Shown here: one piece after another, positions 23,727-35,849 of the stretch
How positions within the stretch are numbered: position 1 is the first letter of the stretch
Layout of the letters: each line of letters starts with the position of its first letter
Assembly (NCBI GenBank): GCA_031841125.1
Contig: CM063114.1
Coordinates: 7,130,001 to 7,194,000, forward strand
Direction: 5' to 3'
Length of the DNA: 64,000 nucleotides
DNA from: Acanthococcus lagerstroemiae
Lineage: Eukaryota > Arthropoda > Insecta > Hemiptera > Eriococcidae
The notes under the pieces: model-generated
The model's input: the letters and a program-made list of their open reading frames with translations, nothing else
What the model was told of the DNA's origin: nothing
Databases searched by the model: none
Program-made: the position numbers and the translations under genes

Positions 23727-23936
23727 CTTTTCTAATTTTACCCTCAACTTAAGCCCTGGAATCCACCCTTTCGAGCATTACCTCAGAGACATCGGAGAGG
23801 CTGTTAGGGCTGTCTTAGCTTTCTTCTTTTCTTGCCGGAAAACCGGTCTAGGTTGAAATGTAGCGAATTGCTACATGAGCTTGAACCTGGGACCGCCGGA
23901 TTCCGAGACCAGCGCGCTATCCACTCGGCCAACCAG
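23727..23936 (-). mobile_element. tRNA-derived SINE, copy 2
   Basis: Same family as 21948-22167. Flanks AAGACCCT (23719-23726 and 23937-23944) form an 8-bp duplication. On the minus strand the A-box region reads TGGCCGAGTGG and the B-box region GGTTCAAGCTC. The body shares GGCTGTTAG, CCGGAAAACCGG and CCTTTCGAGCATTACCTCAG with the other copies. Confidence 0.88.
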
Positions 23937-23944
23937 AAGACCCT

Positions 23945-25312
23945 GCAAAATACATTAGAAATTATTGCCAACCCCGGATTCCATGTCGCCCCCCCCCCGT
24001 GGTTCATGAGTGTTCCTTTTTCAGTTTTTCCTCGATAACCTCTCGGATGTAAATCACATTGAACAGGTGTGAACAGTAAAATTGATCTACATTAAATTTT
24101 ACGTTAAAATGGTCTCTTCCGATTTTGACATGGATATGTCTAATGTCTCTCCACGCGAAAGAGAAGAATTCCGCAGAAAGACGTTACCATTGTGATGTGT
24201 AGTTGCGTATTCCTCTTTACGCGGTCATTCGTTCCATTATATTTCGACAGGCCGACACGGAGAATGCCGAACGATGTCGATAGTGAACGACTAGAGAAGG
24301 TGTTGGAATGTGGGTATGCGCGTCAACGCAGTCCAGTGCTACCAGATGTGGTGCAATTATACCACATGTGGTACACTTTACTTTCACTGGTACAATTTGT
24401 GGTACATTTGCCATATGTGGTGCAATTGTGGTACAATGTCAACTTTTGAACTCAATTTGCTCCGGAAGATTTTTGAATATAAAGTTGTGATACCTGGTAA
24501 CACTGATTTCAATGTTCGTTTTATTTCGGTGTATTTTGAAGGCTAAGAAAACGAAAATCAAGTTTCCAATGACTGCAAACTTGCGTCTGATATAAAGTAC
24601 CCTATTCACTCCAGAAGTTCATGTTTTTTTTATAGTCAACAAAGCCTAGTTAGATTTCGTTACGCAAAATGGACCAAGAAGTATTTTTCAAATGGGGCCT
24701 TTAATTCTGCTTTTGGAGCTATTTTCCAAGTGACTAGAAAATTCATTAGTACCTATAATATCGGTAGGCTTTGTTTCAGTATCACTCCACCTGTCCCCGG
24801 CTTTGTCTAATGTTGCATTTTCCTCCTCTAAAGACACTTCTTACGTGAAAACAACAACAAAACTATGGTTTCGGACACTATCGAAGCTCGTATCGTGTAT
24901 TTCAACTTATGAATTCTCCAAAAAATTCAGAAAACTGTTTGCACGGTCTAAAAAACTTACAAATAAGAATTTCGAGTTTTTTTCAGTTTTTAGAATTACG
25001 AAAACTCAATTATTCAGTAAACTGAAAGCCAGAGACGAAACTTGACTTTCAGTTTGGTGGGGGGAGGGGGAGAAGAAAAATTTGCGAACAAAGATTTTTT
25101 TAAACTAAAAATTCGCCGACAAATTTTTTTATAATTTGAAAACTTGCTGATTTTTTAGCAAAATATTTTTTAATTGAAAACAAAATAAACAAACAAACGT
25201 TCTTAGAAAATCAAAAATTCGAATGAACAGTTTCAAAATTTGCCGACTCTGCTAAATTATTTGGGGTGTTTAACCTTCCCTGCGAATGCAGATTGGAATC
25301 GTATCCCCCAAG
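23945..25312. other. Gene-free stretch with a short TGTGGTACA repeat
   Basis: Between 24346 and 24436 the motif TGTGGTACA(T/A)TT and its variant TGTGGTGCAATT recur about six times at irregular spacing. Elsewhere nothing is recognised. Confidence 0.5.
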
Positions 25313-25500
25313 CTCTCACATTTGCGCACATGAGCAAACCGTAGTCTGGGAGTGTAAGGTGGAGGGATGTTAGATACTTGAGAGGAACACACAACTTCCT
25401 TTACACATTAAGGTGGTCGTTATTTATTCTTTGCGATCTTTTTTTCTGAATTTCCTGTTTCGTTTCCTAAATTGATTTCAATAAAATCAAAAAAGAAAAA
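25313..25500 (+). repeat. Dispersed repeat W, copy 1
   Basis: Aligns with 54865-55050 in the same orientation. Both share CACATTTGCGCACATGA, ATACTTGAGAGGAACA, CAACTTCCTTTACACATT and GGTGGTCGTTATTT in order, and both end in an A-rich stretch. The last block also appears near 40020. Probably the 3' part of an unidentified retroelement. Confidence 0.65.
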
Positions 25501-25802
25501 AAAACTACGAAGTTTCAGGTCGATCGGATTAGGGGAATTCGTGCCACAAGGTCCCTTCCGTTCTTATGGGAAAAACACATGGAGTTTTGACTTTTGTTCC
25601 GGACTAAATTTTTCCCTCCGGGGTCATTTTACAACAATTTTGATATTTCAGGTACATATGTTTTTTCATGGATGAATGTAAGGGATATTTGAACTTTTTT
25701 TGAAGGGAGCCGTTAAGAGGCGTTCTGTATAACATATTGGTAATATTGGACCGACAGTGAAGGGATTCTGTATTTTGGCACGGAAATCAACATGATGAAT
25801 GC

Positions 25803-26400
25803 CATGCCGAAGGACACATGAAAAAGTCCATGCCGAAAGACAATAGCGAACAAATAGTGTTCTGCCGTCAATTAGTAGATTCCAAAATTAAAAATTGTAT
25901 AGAGAGTTGATAAAGGTATATTAACCCATTAATTAGATGTAATTATTTTTGGATCATGAACGTTTGTCGTTGCATCAAGACCATGCCGAAAGACACTATT
26001 TAAAAAAAAAATTTATTTTACACAATAATACGCGAATGCACGAGTCTCGTTACGAAAAAAAAAACAACAAAAACAGAAAAACGGGATATGATATGCGGAC
26101 CGTATTTCTCTAATAAGAATATACAATTTGACCATTAATTGCGACGAGAAAATATTGAAACTCCTGTTTTATGATTGATTGAAAAAAAGCTATGCCAATG
26201 GACAAAAAATCGAGGGACAATTTTCAAAGCTGGCCATACTGACTCCCACCTGTGGAGATGCGATTTGAATGTTACCTTGTGATTCCTTCATCCATTTAAA
26301 GTAGCGCTACGTTGTCAGTTTGTTGTAATATACAGCTTGAAAATTTGGAAAATAATAATATTAAGGAAATTTGTTCGAAGGACAGCCATGCCGACGGACA
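25803..26400 (+). repeat. Spaced CATGCCGAARGACA motif
   Basis: CATGCCGAAGGACA or a near variant occurs at 25803, 25829, 25982, 26191 (TATGCCAATGGACA) and 26387 (CATGCCGACGGACA). The spacing suggests a decayed tandem repeat whose intervening sequence has diverged. Confidence 0.4.
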
Positions 26401-26606
26401 TTTTAGCATATTCAGTCAAATTTTGACTTATTAAAAGTGTGTCAAACTTTTTTCTGAAAGCTTGAAAAAGTAGAATTAAGTCATATCTATGAACGAAAAA
26501 AAAAAAAATCCGCATCATTAATAGCTTGTGAGATAACTGCTGGGGACTGAAATAACAACATTTTCGAAGTATAACCCTCAGGACCAAAGCCCGTAAATTG
26601 AACAAT

Positions 26607-27000
26607 CAAGGTGTCTACAGGTTTGGAAAATTTGGAAAGTTTGGAAAAAGTCAGGAATTTGAAAAGTAGGTCAGGAAGTTTGGAAATAGTCAGGAAATTG
26701 AACAATATTTTTAAGAAGTTTGGAATTTTTCATCTCCTTGGTAAAGTTTTACAGAATGAAATACTTGAAGAAATATAATTCATAACTTAGTTCATCGCTT
26801 TGTTTGTTTTTATGTATATCTGTGAACACCTTCCTAATGCTTTCACCCAAAAATCAACTTAAAATTTCAGTTCATTCTAACCATAGCGTCTAGTAGTATA
26901 AACATAAATATATACTGTCTATACTGTAAAGGTAAGAAGAGAAAGAAAAAGTTTGGAAAAAGTCAGGAATTTATATTTTTCCATTCTTGTAGACACCTTG
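26607..27000. mobile_element. hAT-like MITE, family B, copy 1
   Basis: Left end CAAGGTGTCTACAGGTTTGG; the reverse complement of the right end is CAAGGTGTCTACAAGAATGG. Flanks are ACAAT on both sides (26602-26606 and 27001-27005), a 5-bp duplication. The interior repeats TTTGGAAAAAGTCAGGAATTT. Related elements with 5-6-bp duplications lie at 43867, 51540 and 54379. No transposase. Confidence 0.82.
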
Positions 27001-27113
27001 ACAATAGAACATTTTCTATCGAATTCAGCTTGTGTGTGACATTGGAAAGTAAGTCTTTTGCTTTCAACTTTTAGATTTAAATAAAATCTTCAACTTTCTC
27101 AAATTTTAGGCTC

Positions 27114-27223
27114 TGGTGTGGCGGGATGTATAGCGATACACGCATGCCAAAGTGGCCCTTGAGACACTGCACCCCCGGCACCGGAAACTACCCTTTCGGG
27201 CATCGCATCAGTGCCGAGCGATC
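27114..27223 (-). mobile_element. Stand-alone R1-like LINE tail copy
   Basis: On the minus strand this matches the last ~110 bp of the R1-like LINE at 59327-60464, including CTGATGCGATGCCCGAAAGG and GGCCACTTTGGCATGCGTG. It belongs to the GCCCGAAAGGGTAGTTTCC subtype shared with 61272-61376. No clear target duplication. Confidence 0.75.
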
Positions 27224-27450
27224 ATGTTTAAGATATATTGTTAATATTTCTATGAATCTTGAATTAAGATTGGACGTGTTGAGCACGCTAGGAATAAAAT
27301 AAACTACGAAGGACCGAATTTTTACTGATAACAGATCGATATCAGGTTGATGATTATTTATTCATTTTCATATAAAACATAAAAGTATCGATTGTTCTAG
27401 ACCGTGTCAAAAGTCTCTTGATTTTACGATATACACTTGCGCAGTACGAC

Positions 27451-27801
27451 TTACGGTTGAGACATTATTGAGGAAAAACTGAGGAAAGAGACATCTATGA
27501 CCCGGCAACATTTCCTAAAATGTTCCTCAAAGCCTTGACCGTAAATTGTGTACATAAAATGTAGGGTACATTCAACTGGCATCCGGACTGTCAGTAAGCC
27601 AGCCTCTTGTTCAACAAATCGAAGCAAAATATTTTTTGCAAATTTCACCCCGCAATTATCTGTATTTGCATTGTTCCCAGTACAGCCAACCGTTATCACT
27701 TCATTAGTTATGCATTGTTCTATCACCCATTGTATCGCACCGCGACATGGCACTCGCACATATAAATAAACCTTCTTCGAATATGAATATCGAATGAAGC
27801 G
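27451..27801 (-). CDS. Unidentified 116-codon open frame
   Basis: On the minus strand the frame is open from just after a stop near 27802 to TAA at 27451. It has no ATG in its first half, so it would be an exon or fragment rather than an intact gene. The product is cysteine-rich (eight cysteines) with blocks such as VITVGCTGNNANTDNCG and MPVECTLHFMYTIYGQGFEE. The composition is balanced rather than low-complexity, unlike most chance frames nearby. I do not recognise the family. It could be a host exon, a captured fragment or chance. Confidence 0.25.
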   Translation of the reverse strand, partial: RFIRYSYSKKVYLYVRVPCRGAIQWVIEQCITNEVITVGCTGNNANTDNCGVKFAKNILLRFVEQEAGLLTVRMPVECTLHFMYTIYGQGFEEHFRKCCRVIDVSFLSFSSIMSQP

Positions 27802-29109
27802 TTACAGAAATATTTCTACTTTTCGTAATATAGAGCGAATCAACTGCGAAAATACGCTGGGAAAATGTGAAAAAAAAAACTTTTGAACGTCGCGTCGGGA
27901 CGCCTCGAAAATAAGTTACTTATCTCCGTTCCATTGACGCTGTTTTTCTTTTGCACCGAAAATCGCATCGACGAGCGAAATAATGAAAACTTTCGGATTA
28001 CTTTACGCAATCCTTTTTTTACGCAATCCTTTTCGTAAAACAACGTGTCGCCGAATCGACGACGAGTTTCGCGAACTTAAGATAGACGAAGATAGCGTCG
28101 TGAATGTTAAAGAAATTGCATACGCAAAACGCCGCAAATACGGTGTTGATAAAGTTGCATAACTTAGTTCTTCGCGGAAAAACAGATGATTAGCGGTTGC
28201 TTTATTCTGTCTGTTACGACCTCCAAGTGTTTGTGGAAGTTAATTTGTACGTACTGCGTTATGTTAGAGTTGATATCGACTGCTCAGTACAGTACCTTGG
28301 AACCTCGGAAATCGCAAATTTTCATAGGAAAAATGAAAAATGTGTACGGATTAGAGAGGAGATTTAAACGAGATTATAATAATTTTGTTGTTGCGGTGTC
28401 AAATCATAGGCTGCGATTATCCCCCCCCCCCCTCTATTGAGCTAAGGAACAAAAGCATCATTTTGCCTCCCCTTTAAGAAACTTTAGCCTCATTCATTTC
28501 TTTATTGCCGTATTAGTAATTCCCTCTGCATACAAACGCTTTCTATATAATCACACAAAAAAAAAAAAAAAAATAGAAAGCCCATAAACTTTCTGATTTG
28601 GTTTCAGTTGAGTTTGTGTTCTCTATGTAAATGGAAGTTCTCTGTACCAAACCTTGAATTACTAGTAGACTACTTCTGCTAAGAAGTAACACTTCCCTCA
28701 GTGGCAGTGGTAGCGTTTGCGAGGCTTTAGGCCAAACATTATTTGCGAAGCCTTATGCCAAGTATTACATTCGAGTCCTTCCTCGCACAAAAAAGATGAG
28801 AACAAGCGAAGAGTGGATCTTAACTCCCATCTTTCTTGGCATCAATTTTGTTGTCGAATTTTGTTGCGCGAGTACCAAGACAAAATTAGAAGAAAAGTTT
28901 TCTGAATTTTGATGATGGCCCCAACAAGAATTTTGCATTTTCACATAAAAATAAAGCGTGCAAAATTTTATTGATGATCTTGATGTTTAGTTTTCGCCTG
29001 ATGAGCTGATTTTTTCGTTTTTTCGGAAGATTTCAATGCTGTTGAGACTCATCCTGACTTAGTTAAATAAATTCAAAACTCTTACAGTCGTGTAATACGT
29101 TTGCAACAA
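27802..29109. other. Gene-free stretch
   Basis: No supported gene. Homopolymer runs (C near 28425, A near 28560) are present. An 84-codon frame at 28186-28440 has no motif. Confidence 0.45.
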
Positions 29110-29660
29110 TAATTCAGATTTTTTAAAGCACGTTTAAGACTCTTCAACCCTTCTGCATTCGAGCAAAGATTATTTTAAGCCTGGTGAAGTTTATTTATTT
29201 ATGGATGGAGGGGGACATAACGGATAAAAATTTAACGATAGAAGAAGAAACATAATATGTAATAAAAATAAATAAAAAAGTAAACTATGGTAAAAAAAAA
29301 CACGAAACATTAGATAAAAAATAGGTGGCGTCAAGCGACAGGATCTACAGGAGAGAGGATAAGCATCTCATGAAAAAATGAGGTAGCCCATCGAAGGGGG
29401 GATGCCAGTTTGTAAAGACACTTTTTTATTGGACGCTCTTATTTCAGACTTTCTCAGCTTTTTTTAAACTGTCACTGTTTAACACTCTTTTAGACTCCTT
29501 CCAGACTTTTTTGGACTCTCTTATTCAGGGTTCGTAAGTTTTTTCTAAACTTGTTGAAGGCTTCTTTCGTTTTCTTTAAGAATTTTAGACAAGTCGTAGA
29601 CTATACTTAAGGCTCTTCCGGGCTCGATTCAATTAAGCGTAGAATAGGTACAAGGCTTCG
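29110..29660 (-). repeat. Degenerate array, reverse orientation
   Basis: Units such as TTTTAGACTCCTTCCAGACT and TTTTTGGACTCTCTTATTCA are the complement of the GAGTCTTAAAAAG-type arrays at 9880 and 18060. A foreign stretch at about 29195-29430 (A-rich, gatgccagtttg end) interrupts it. Confidence 0.45.
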
Positions 29661-30689
29661 TAAGATTTTTTCGGACTTTCAGTTCTACCTGACGTGACCC
29701 GCGACCTTCCTGATGTTTACTGATTGGTTGGAGAGGCTTGAGTCTATTCTAAAAACATGCCTAGGGAACCGGAGATAGATTTACTATTTCGTTCTTGAAA
29801 GGGATAAAATGAGTAAAAAATATTAGGACATTAAGTAAAAGAGTATCAGAAATTTCCGAACCCACGTGGTGCAATCAAAAGGGGTTCAAAACCAAATTAC
29901 AGTTGTGTATTCACAATTGTCTACTAAAGTACCCCCTTCCCCTTTAAGAAATGTATTCCTTAGCTCTTAATTCCTCCCTCCATCCGTAGCATCAGTAACA
30001 AATTAGTATTTCCACCGATGAATATAGCTGTTGACTAATTCGTGTAACAAAAACAATTCGAATGTTTGGTTCAAGAAATGCAGAGCTAAGAAGTATAAGG
30101 AAGTAAATAAAAATCGGTCTAGTTGAATGTCGTTATCCTTGCACTCAAGCACCCTTTTGAAACATAAATACTGAAATGTCATTTCACGATGATGAACAAC
30201 TTCATGTCGAACGAAAAGGAATCCGTTCGCAGCGTATTTTAAATCTCGTTAGTCGCTAGTCGTAAGGTCACGAAGGTATTTGAAAATCAGAGAACTACCT
30301 TTTGACAGTCGTTACTAGAATCTTCTTCCAAATTACAGTTCCCTTGATACGGAAACTTTATCGAGCGATAAATATTTAACACGAATGAGGGAGGTACGCA
30401 CAATATGCACAATACGGAAGACGATAAAAGGAGGCCTGCTCTACTAACCATTATACGATCTTTCAAGAGTATAAATAGTACTTTAACTTTCAAGCCCAAT
30501 TTGGCACGTTTTATGTTGCAAATCAATATTGCGTTTGGAAGTTCTTTTTTTTGTATTTAGTTGTAGGAAAAGACTAGCCTCTCCTACCTTCCTCAATTCC
30601 AGTATCTGAGACAGTCGACCAGGTTGTGAACCAGCTTTACCCCAGACATTGCTATTCTGCCACACGCTTTTGGTGCTATTCATTTCATA
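29661..30689. other. Gene-free stretch
   Basis: No gene or bounded repeat recognised. Confidence 0.45.
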
Positions 30690-30867
30690 CATGCTACTCA
30701 CCTAATTGCGTAATGCATCTGCACATGCTACTCATCGGCATGTGATATTTACCTAAATGCGCTATTCATCTCACATGTGCCATTGTGTCACATACATCAC
30801 ATATACTATTCATTCGGCTTGTACTATTTACCATCCGAGATTTTCACTGCAGATACAATTCATCTGA

Positions 30868-30954
30868 CATATGAGGAGTTCTCTATCGAAAGGGCCCCTG
30901 ACGAATAGTAATCCTATTTGTCAGGGGCCCCTTTGACGGATAACTCCTCATATG
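30868..30954. repeat. 87-bp palindrome inside the array
   Basis: The left arm CATATGAGGAGTT ... AAAGGGCCCCTGACGAATAG is matched by the reverse complement of the right arm, CATATGAGGAGTT ... AAAGGGGCCCCTGACAAATAG. Arms are about 41 bp with a spacer of a few bases. Strong cruciform or hairpin potential. Confidence 0.85.
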
Positions 30955-32464
30955 CTATTCATCCTGATTAATTGAAATATACTCATCTTTTAGTGACATT
31001 CACTTACGTGTGCTGTTTGCTTATGCTTGCTGTTCGTCTCGTTATATGCTATTTATCTAATCTTTGATATTCAACACCCGCAATTTCTATCACAAATAAC
31101 GGTATTCACCTATCATATTCTATTCATCAGTCAAACAATATTCATTCATACACAATATTCATCCGCATGTCATATTTATCTGCATATGCTATTCATATAC
31201 ACTCGCTCTCATTTCACATGTATCATGCACATCGCACTTGCTGTTCATCTAATATGTTTATGTCACTACAGAAAATGTTTATCTCAAATTTATTCAGCTG
31301 GCATATGCTATTCTTTAACAGTATTCATCCTTAGAGATATTCATTTGCATATGCTATCTCATATGCACTTGCACGCACTTCACATTTGCTGTTAACGTGA
31401 TATGTTTTATTTGCCAAATGTGATTTCCATCTCAAATTCCATTCATCTGGCATATGCTATTCAATTTTAAAGATGTTCATCCTTGACGATATTCATTCAT
31501 ATGTGAAATTCACCTCTGTGTGCTTTTCATCTACTGTTACTATTCATCTCGCATGTGTCATCTACATCAAATGTACTGTTCATCTGGCGTGTGCTATTTG
31601 CCACCTGTGATTTCCACTACAAATACAGTTCATCTGAAGTACACTATTTGTCCTGATTAACTTTAATGTACTCATCCTTATGTGATGTTCATCTGCATGT
31701 GCTATTTGTTTAGACTTACTACTCATCTCATACATGCCATCTATGTGTATCACACATACTATTGATCTGACATGTAATATTCACGACACACAATTTCCAT
31801 CGCAAATAATAATAATCGTATTCACCTGGCATGTGTTATTCATCAATCAGTTAAACGCTGTTCCTTTATACACAGTATTTATCTGCGCACAATATTCATC
31901 TGCATGTGATATTTACCTGCATGCACATCACATGTACTATTAATCTGACTTCTTGTTTTCTTTCACTATAGTCGAATTTTATCTCAGATTCTATTCACCT
32001 GACCTGTGCTATTCATCTTGAAGGTATTCACCCTAAATCTATCTGCATGTGGAATTCTTCTACACTCACATGCTTCACGCACTTCACACTTGCTACTGAT
32101 CTGATATGTTTTATTTGCCACAGGTTATTTCTGTCACAGATTCTATTCATCTGGCATACGCTATTCATCTGTAAAGGTATTCATCCTTAAAGAAATTCAT
32201 TTAAGCATGATATTTACATATATGTGCGTTTCATCTACTCTGGCTATTCATCTTGTATGTATTATTTACATTATATATAGTGTTCTTCTGGCATGTGCTA
32301 TTTGCCACCTGTAATTTCCATCACAAGTCCTGACATACGTTATTCATCCTGATTAATTGAACTGTACTTATCCTCACGTGATGTTCACTGCATCTACTAT
32401 TTGTTTATACTTTCTATTCATCCATACATGCCATCTATATCACACATGCTCTTCATTTGATGTA

Positions 32465-32680
32465 CGCTACGCAGCATCGTTAAGATAAGCATGAAATATA
32501 AAATATAGCTCGGAGAGACTCAAAAATAACAAGATCTCAAGATGTAGGTTGTAGGGTCAAAGTAGGTAATCTAAGCTTTGCAGGACACGTGGTGAGAGGA
32601 GGGGATGATGGGAGAAGGTAGCCGAAGAATGGCCACCAAGAGCGTGGAAACGAAGAAGAAGAAGACTACCTATAATATTC
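32465..32680 (+). mobile_element. RTE-like LINE C-terminal fragment
   Basis: Plus-strand translation gives VGNLSFAGHVVRGGDD followed, after a frame change, by EEWPPRAW. This parallels the AELGFAEHMVRGLDK and EEWSPRG blocks of the RTE-like LINE at 21006-22380. It is a short dead fragment surrounded by the TATTCATCT array. Confidence 0.7.
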
Positions 32681-33012
32681 ACCTCCCGCTATTTCCATCA
32701 CAAATAATAGTACTCATCTGGCATATGCTATTCATCTATCAGTTAGACCCTATTCATCCTTACACAATATTCATTTGCACACAGTCTTTATCCATATGTG
32801 ATATTCATCTCCATGATGTGATATGTATTTACCTGTATGTACTATTCATCTACACTTGCTCTCATCTCACATACTTGCTATTCATCAATGTTCTTTTCCC
32901 TCACAAACAATAAATTTCTATCTCGGATTCTATTCACCTGACATATGTTACTCATCTTTAAAAGTATTCATCCTTACAGGTATTCATCCGCCTGTGATAT
33001 TTACATATATAT

Positions 33013-33125
33013 TGGTGTGTGGTGGGACGTATGGCGATGCACGCATGCCAAAGTGGCCCCTATGACACCGCACCCCCGGCCACAGGAACTACCTTTTTGA
33101 GCATCGCGTCAGTGACCGGAGGGAC
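33013..33125 (-). mobile_element. R1-like LINE tail with 14-bp TSD
   Basis: This 113-bp insertion is flanked by a perfect duplication ATTTACATATATAT (32999-33012 and 33126-33139). On the minus strand it begins GTCCCTCCGGTCACTGACGC and matches the 3' end of the R1-like LINE at 60355-60464 almost base for base. It has no poly(A). It is either an extreme 5' truncation or a very short SINE-like element made wholly of LINE tail. Confidence 0.9.
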
Positions 33126-33590
33126 ATTTACATATATATGCTTCACATCTACCTTTGCTATTCATCTTGCACGTATCATCTACATTACATATAGTAGTGC
33201 TATTTGCTACATCTGATTTCCAACACCTATGCAAATCACTTGACGTATGATATTTCTGTTCATATGACATGCTATTCTCTATTTGTGATATTCATCGCAA
33301 ATGCTATCCACCTGACATAAGCTATTTATCAATGGGTGAAATGCTATTTATCTCGCACATTGTACGTATACTCATTTTATGCTGCTGATCAGGTGATATG
33401 TGCAGTTCATCTGTCTGTGCTGTTCATTTTAAATGCTATTCATCCGACGTGTTGAATGTAATTATGAAGCTCATTTCATCTACCGGTGCTATTGATTACG
33501 TATGTAATTCACCTCACAGGTGGTATTCATCTATCTACTCATGCTATTCGCCAGGCAGTGCTATCCTCCTTACATGTACATGCTATTGTA

Positions 33591-34965
33591 AAGTGGTGTC
33601 CGGAGTGGGTCATTAATAGAGTACTATTTCCACCAGCAGCCAAAAGAAAGCAAAACGAGGGCTGTCAGTTTGCTAAAAACATATAGTGTTTCGATACTAG
33701 CATAATTTACTGTTTCTCAAAATAACTTCACCCCAGAATTGGCACGTATCGGCTGCAGTACTGGAGGAATCGAACACCGGGAGTATCCTCGATGTGATTT
33801 GAGTAAATTAAGATACGTTTTTCATTTTTGAAGTTATTGTCCCTAGTAGGTGTCCGGAGTGAATATTTACCGGTAAAATGAACTCCAATGACACGTCGAT
33901 AAATTAAAAATGAAATTATAATATTATTGTTGAACATAATAGAACTTTTTTTTTTTTTTTTGATAAAGCCTTTTCGCACAAGTGGTAGTAATAATCCGGG
34001 TGAAGTCGGTTCGTATAAACGCTCACTTTTATGGCTGTTTATAACGTTAACCTACGTGAATACGCGATCTTTTATCTTTTTATACGCTGTACAATTCCAG
34101 CGTGTTGTTGGAAAGGAGGATACGTTAAAAATGTAAATTAAGCGAGGTGTATTACGTTTTTTTTCCACTCCGCTATGGGAAACAAAACGAAAAAAAAAAG
34201 GACAACATTTGAGCTGAATTACATACGTGTGGACGTAAAGAATGATTAAGTGGACGATGAGTTTTACGCGGCCTTAACTCGGTTTTATTGAGGTTTTCAT
34301 TGGTTCCTTGAATGTGGCGCAGGGACTCTCATCCTGTCACCCTAGTGAACACTCGCCCAAGAGTGTACATGATACGTAGTTACTTCAGCTTTGCTAATGA
34401 AACCAGACTCTGTGGTATCATCTGTTCAGATATTATCGAGACCGATTTCCGATTCAGGTTGCAGTTTTTAAAATGCAAGGACGAAAAAAGAGTTATATTT
34501 CTAGGGGAGTGTAAGATCCCGAATTCAAAGGTGTAACGTGGTAACAGCAAGCAAACATTCCCATGATCGGCATTTCTCAGCTACAAATTTAGCCCTCTAG
34601 GTATCCTAATACTTGAATGAAAAACTCAAAACCAAATAAGACACTGCATTGTTTTGATCAAAATTAGATTGATGGGTCAGGAACCAACTTGCAGAAATGT
34701 CCTGAATATTTTGAGTGAACAAATCATGACAGGAAAGCACCTTTCGAAAAATTCATTTTCCTAGCATAATGACGAGATGCTGAAAAAATAAGATTACAGG
34801 CGTACCCAACAAACCTACAATGTTTATTTGGTTGAAGAAAAATCGGGCCAATAAGGTCAAGAACATGCTCAACCACTCGATAGAAACATATAAGGTGTAC
34901 AGTACATAAAATGGCGTCTTCGTAAGATTTTATAGAATGAATAGTCCTACCCTCTTACCAATACA
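33591..34965. other. Gene-free stretch
   Basis: No gene recognised. A T run lies near 33945-33961. Open frames are short and motif-free. Confidence 0.45.
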
Positions 34966-35307
34966 GTAATGGCAAGAAACCGATTCGATTCAATTTAGAT
35001 CGATGTGTTCTCTGGAAAATCGTGAATTGATTAAATCGATTTACTTTTGAAAATATCAATTTAATGTTTACATGATGGATTGTGCTAAGCAATGATAGAC
35101 TGTGTTAAACGACACAGTAATCAATAATACACTATGCTGACCGACAACATCAGTCGATAGACTAAAGCGATAACATTAATCAATAGACTATGTCAAACGT
35201 TAGGAAAATAAAGAAATCGATCTTAAATCGATCCAATCGATTCAGTCAGTCAAAAAATTGATTGAAATCGATTTTAAAAAAATTAATATATATTTTTTCG
35301 CCATTAC
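34966..35307. mobile_element. TIR element with GTAATGGC ends
   Basis: Left end GTAATGGCAAGAAA; the reverse complement of the right end is GTAATGGCGAAAAA. The interior is packed with ATCGATT-type blocks (for example near 34985, 35015, 35220 and 35265) and AATAGACTATG-like repeats. No convincing target duplication. A hAT-type MITE is likely but unproven. The stretch 35308-35849 that follows holds nothing recognisable. Confidence 0.55.
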
Positions 35308-35849
35308 CAACCAGTTACTAAAAAGAAAACTTTCTGAGTCGCCAATTCAGAAATCAGATGCTCGATCAGCCCTGATTGTCGTCTTTTCAAATCCAAATTC
35401 CGATTGTGAAAAGTTACAAAATTAATAGTATAAGAACATCATAATTTTTTTTAATTTGAATGTTTTGATTTTTGTTTCAGGTAAGTTACCTTTGATCAAT
35501 GCTCGGCTTCATAGAATTTATATTTTGTAAGTACCATATTTACCACTTCCTAATTCGTGTATCAACTTTAGAATATGAATATTTCTTTCACCCCGGACTT
35601 GAAAGACGTGAATTCCAAAATATTTTTGTTAGTTTTTTATAGTTCTGATAAATTTATCAGAAACTGAGAATTTCTACCTGGTATATCTTTGAATTCAGTC
35701 AAAGCCATTCCTTTGATTTAACATTGTATGCAGAACTAGAATCGATATTTGTAGAGATAAAGTTTCTTGAAAGTTAAGGAGTTTTATCACATTGAATTCA
35801 GATAAGGTATTTATATATGCATAGCCCTTGATTTAAGATGCTGCTTTGT

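Larger units (their letters stand above)
30690..33590 (+). repeat. Long degenerate array, TATTCATCT type
   Basis: About 2.9 kb built from loosely conserved 18-24-bp units of the form CATATGCTATTCATCTG. Many variants occur (ATATTCATC, GCTATTTG, TCACATGTGC). Open frames rich in H, S, I and C along the plus strand are repeat translations. The array contains a palindrome (30868-30954), an RTE-like fragment (32465-32680) and an R1-like LINE tail (33013-33125). Confidence 0.8.

Noticed and set aside
30690..33590. CRISPR-like array
   Set aside because: Units are too degenerate and irregular, there are no unique spacers of constant length, and the context is eukaryotic repeat DNA.
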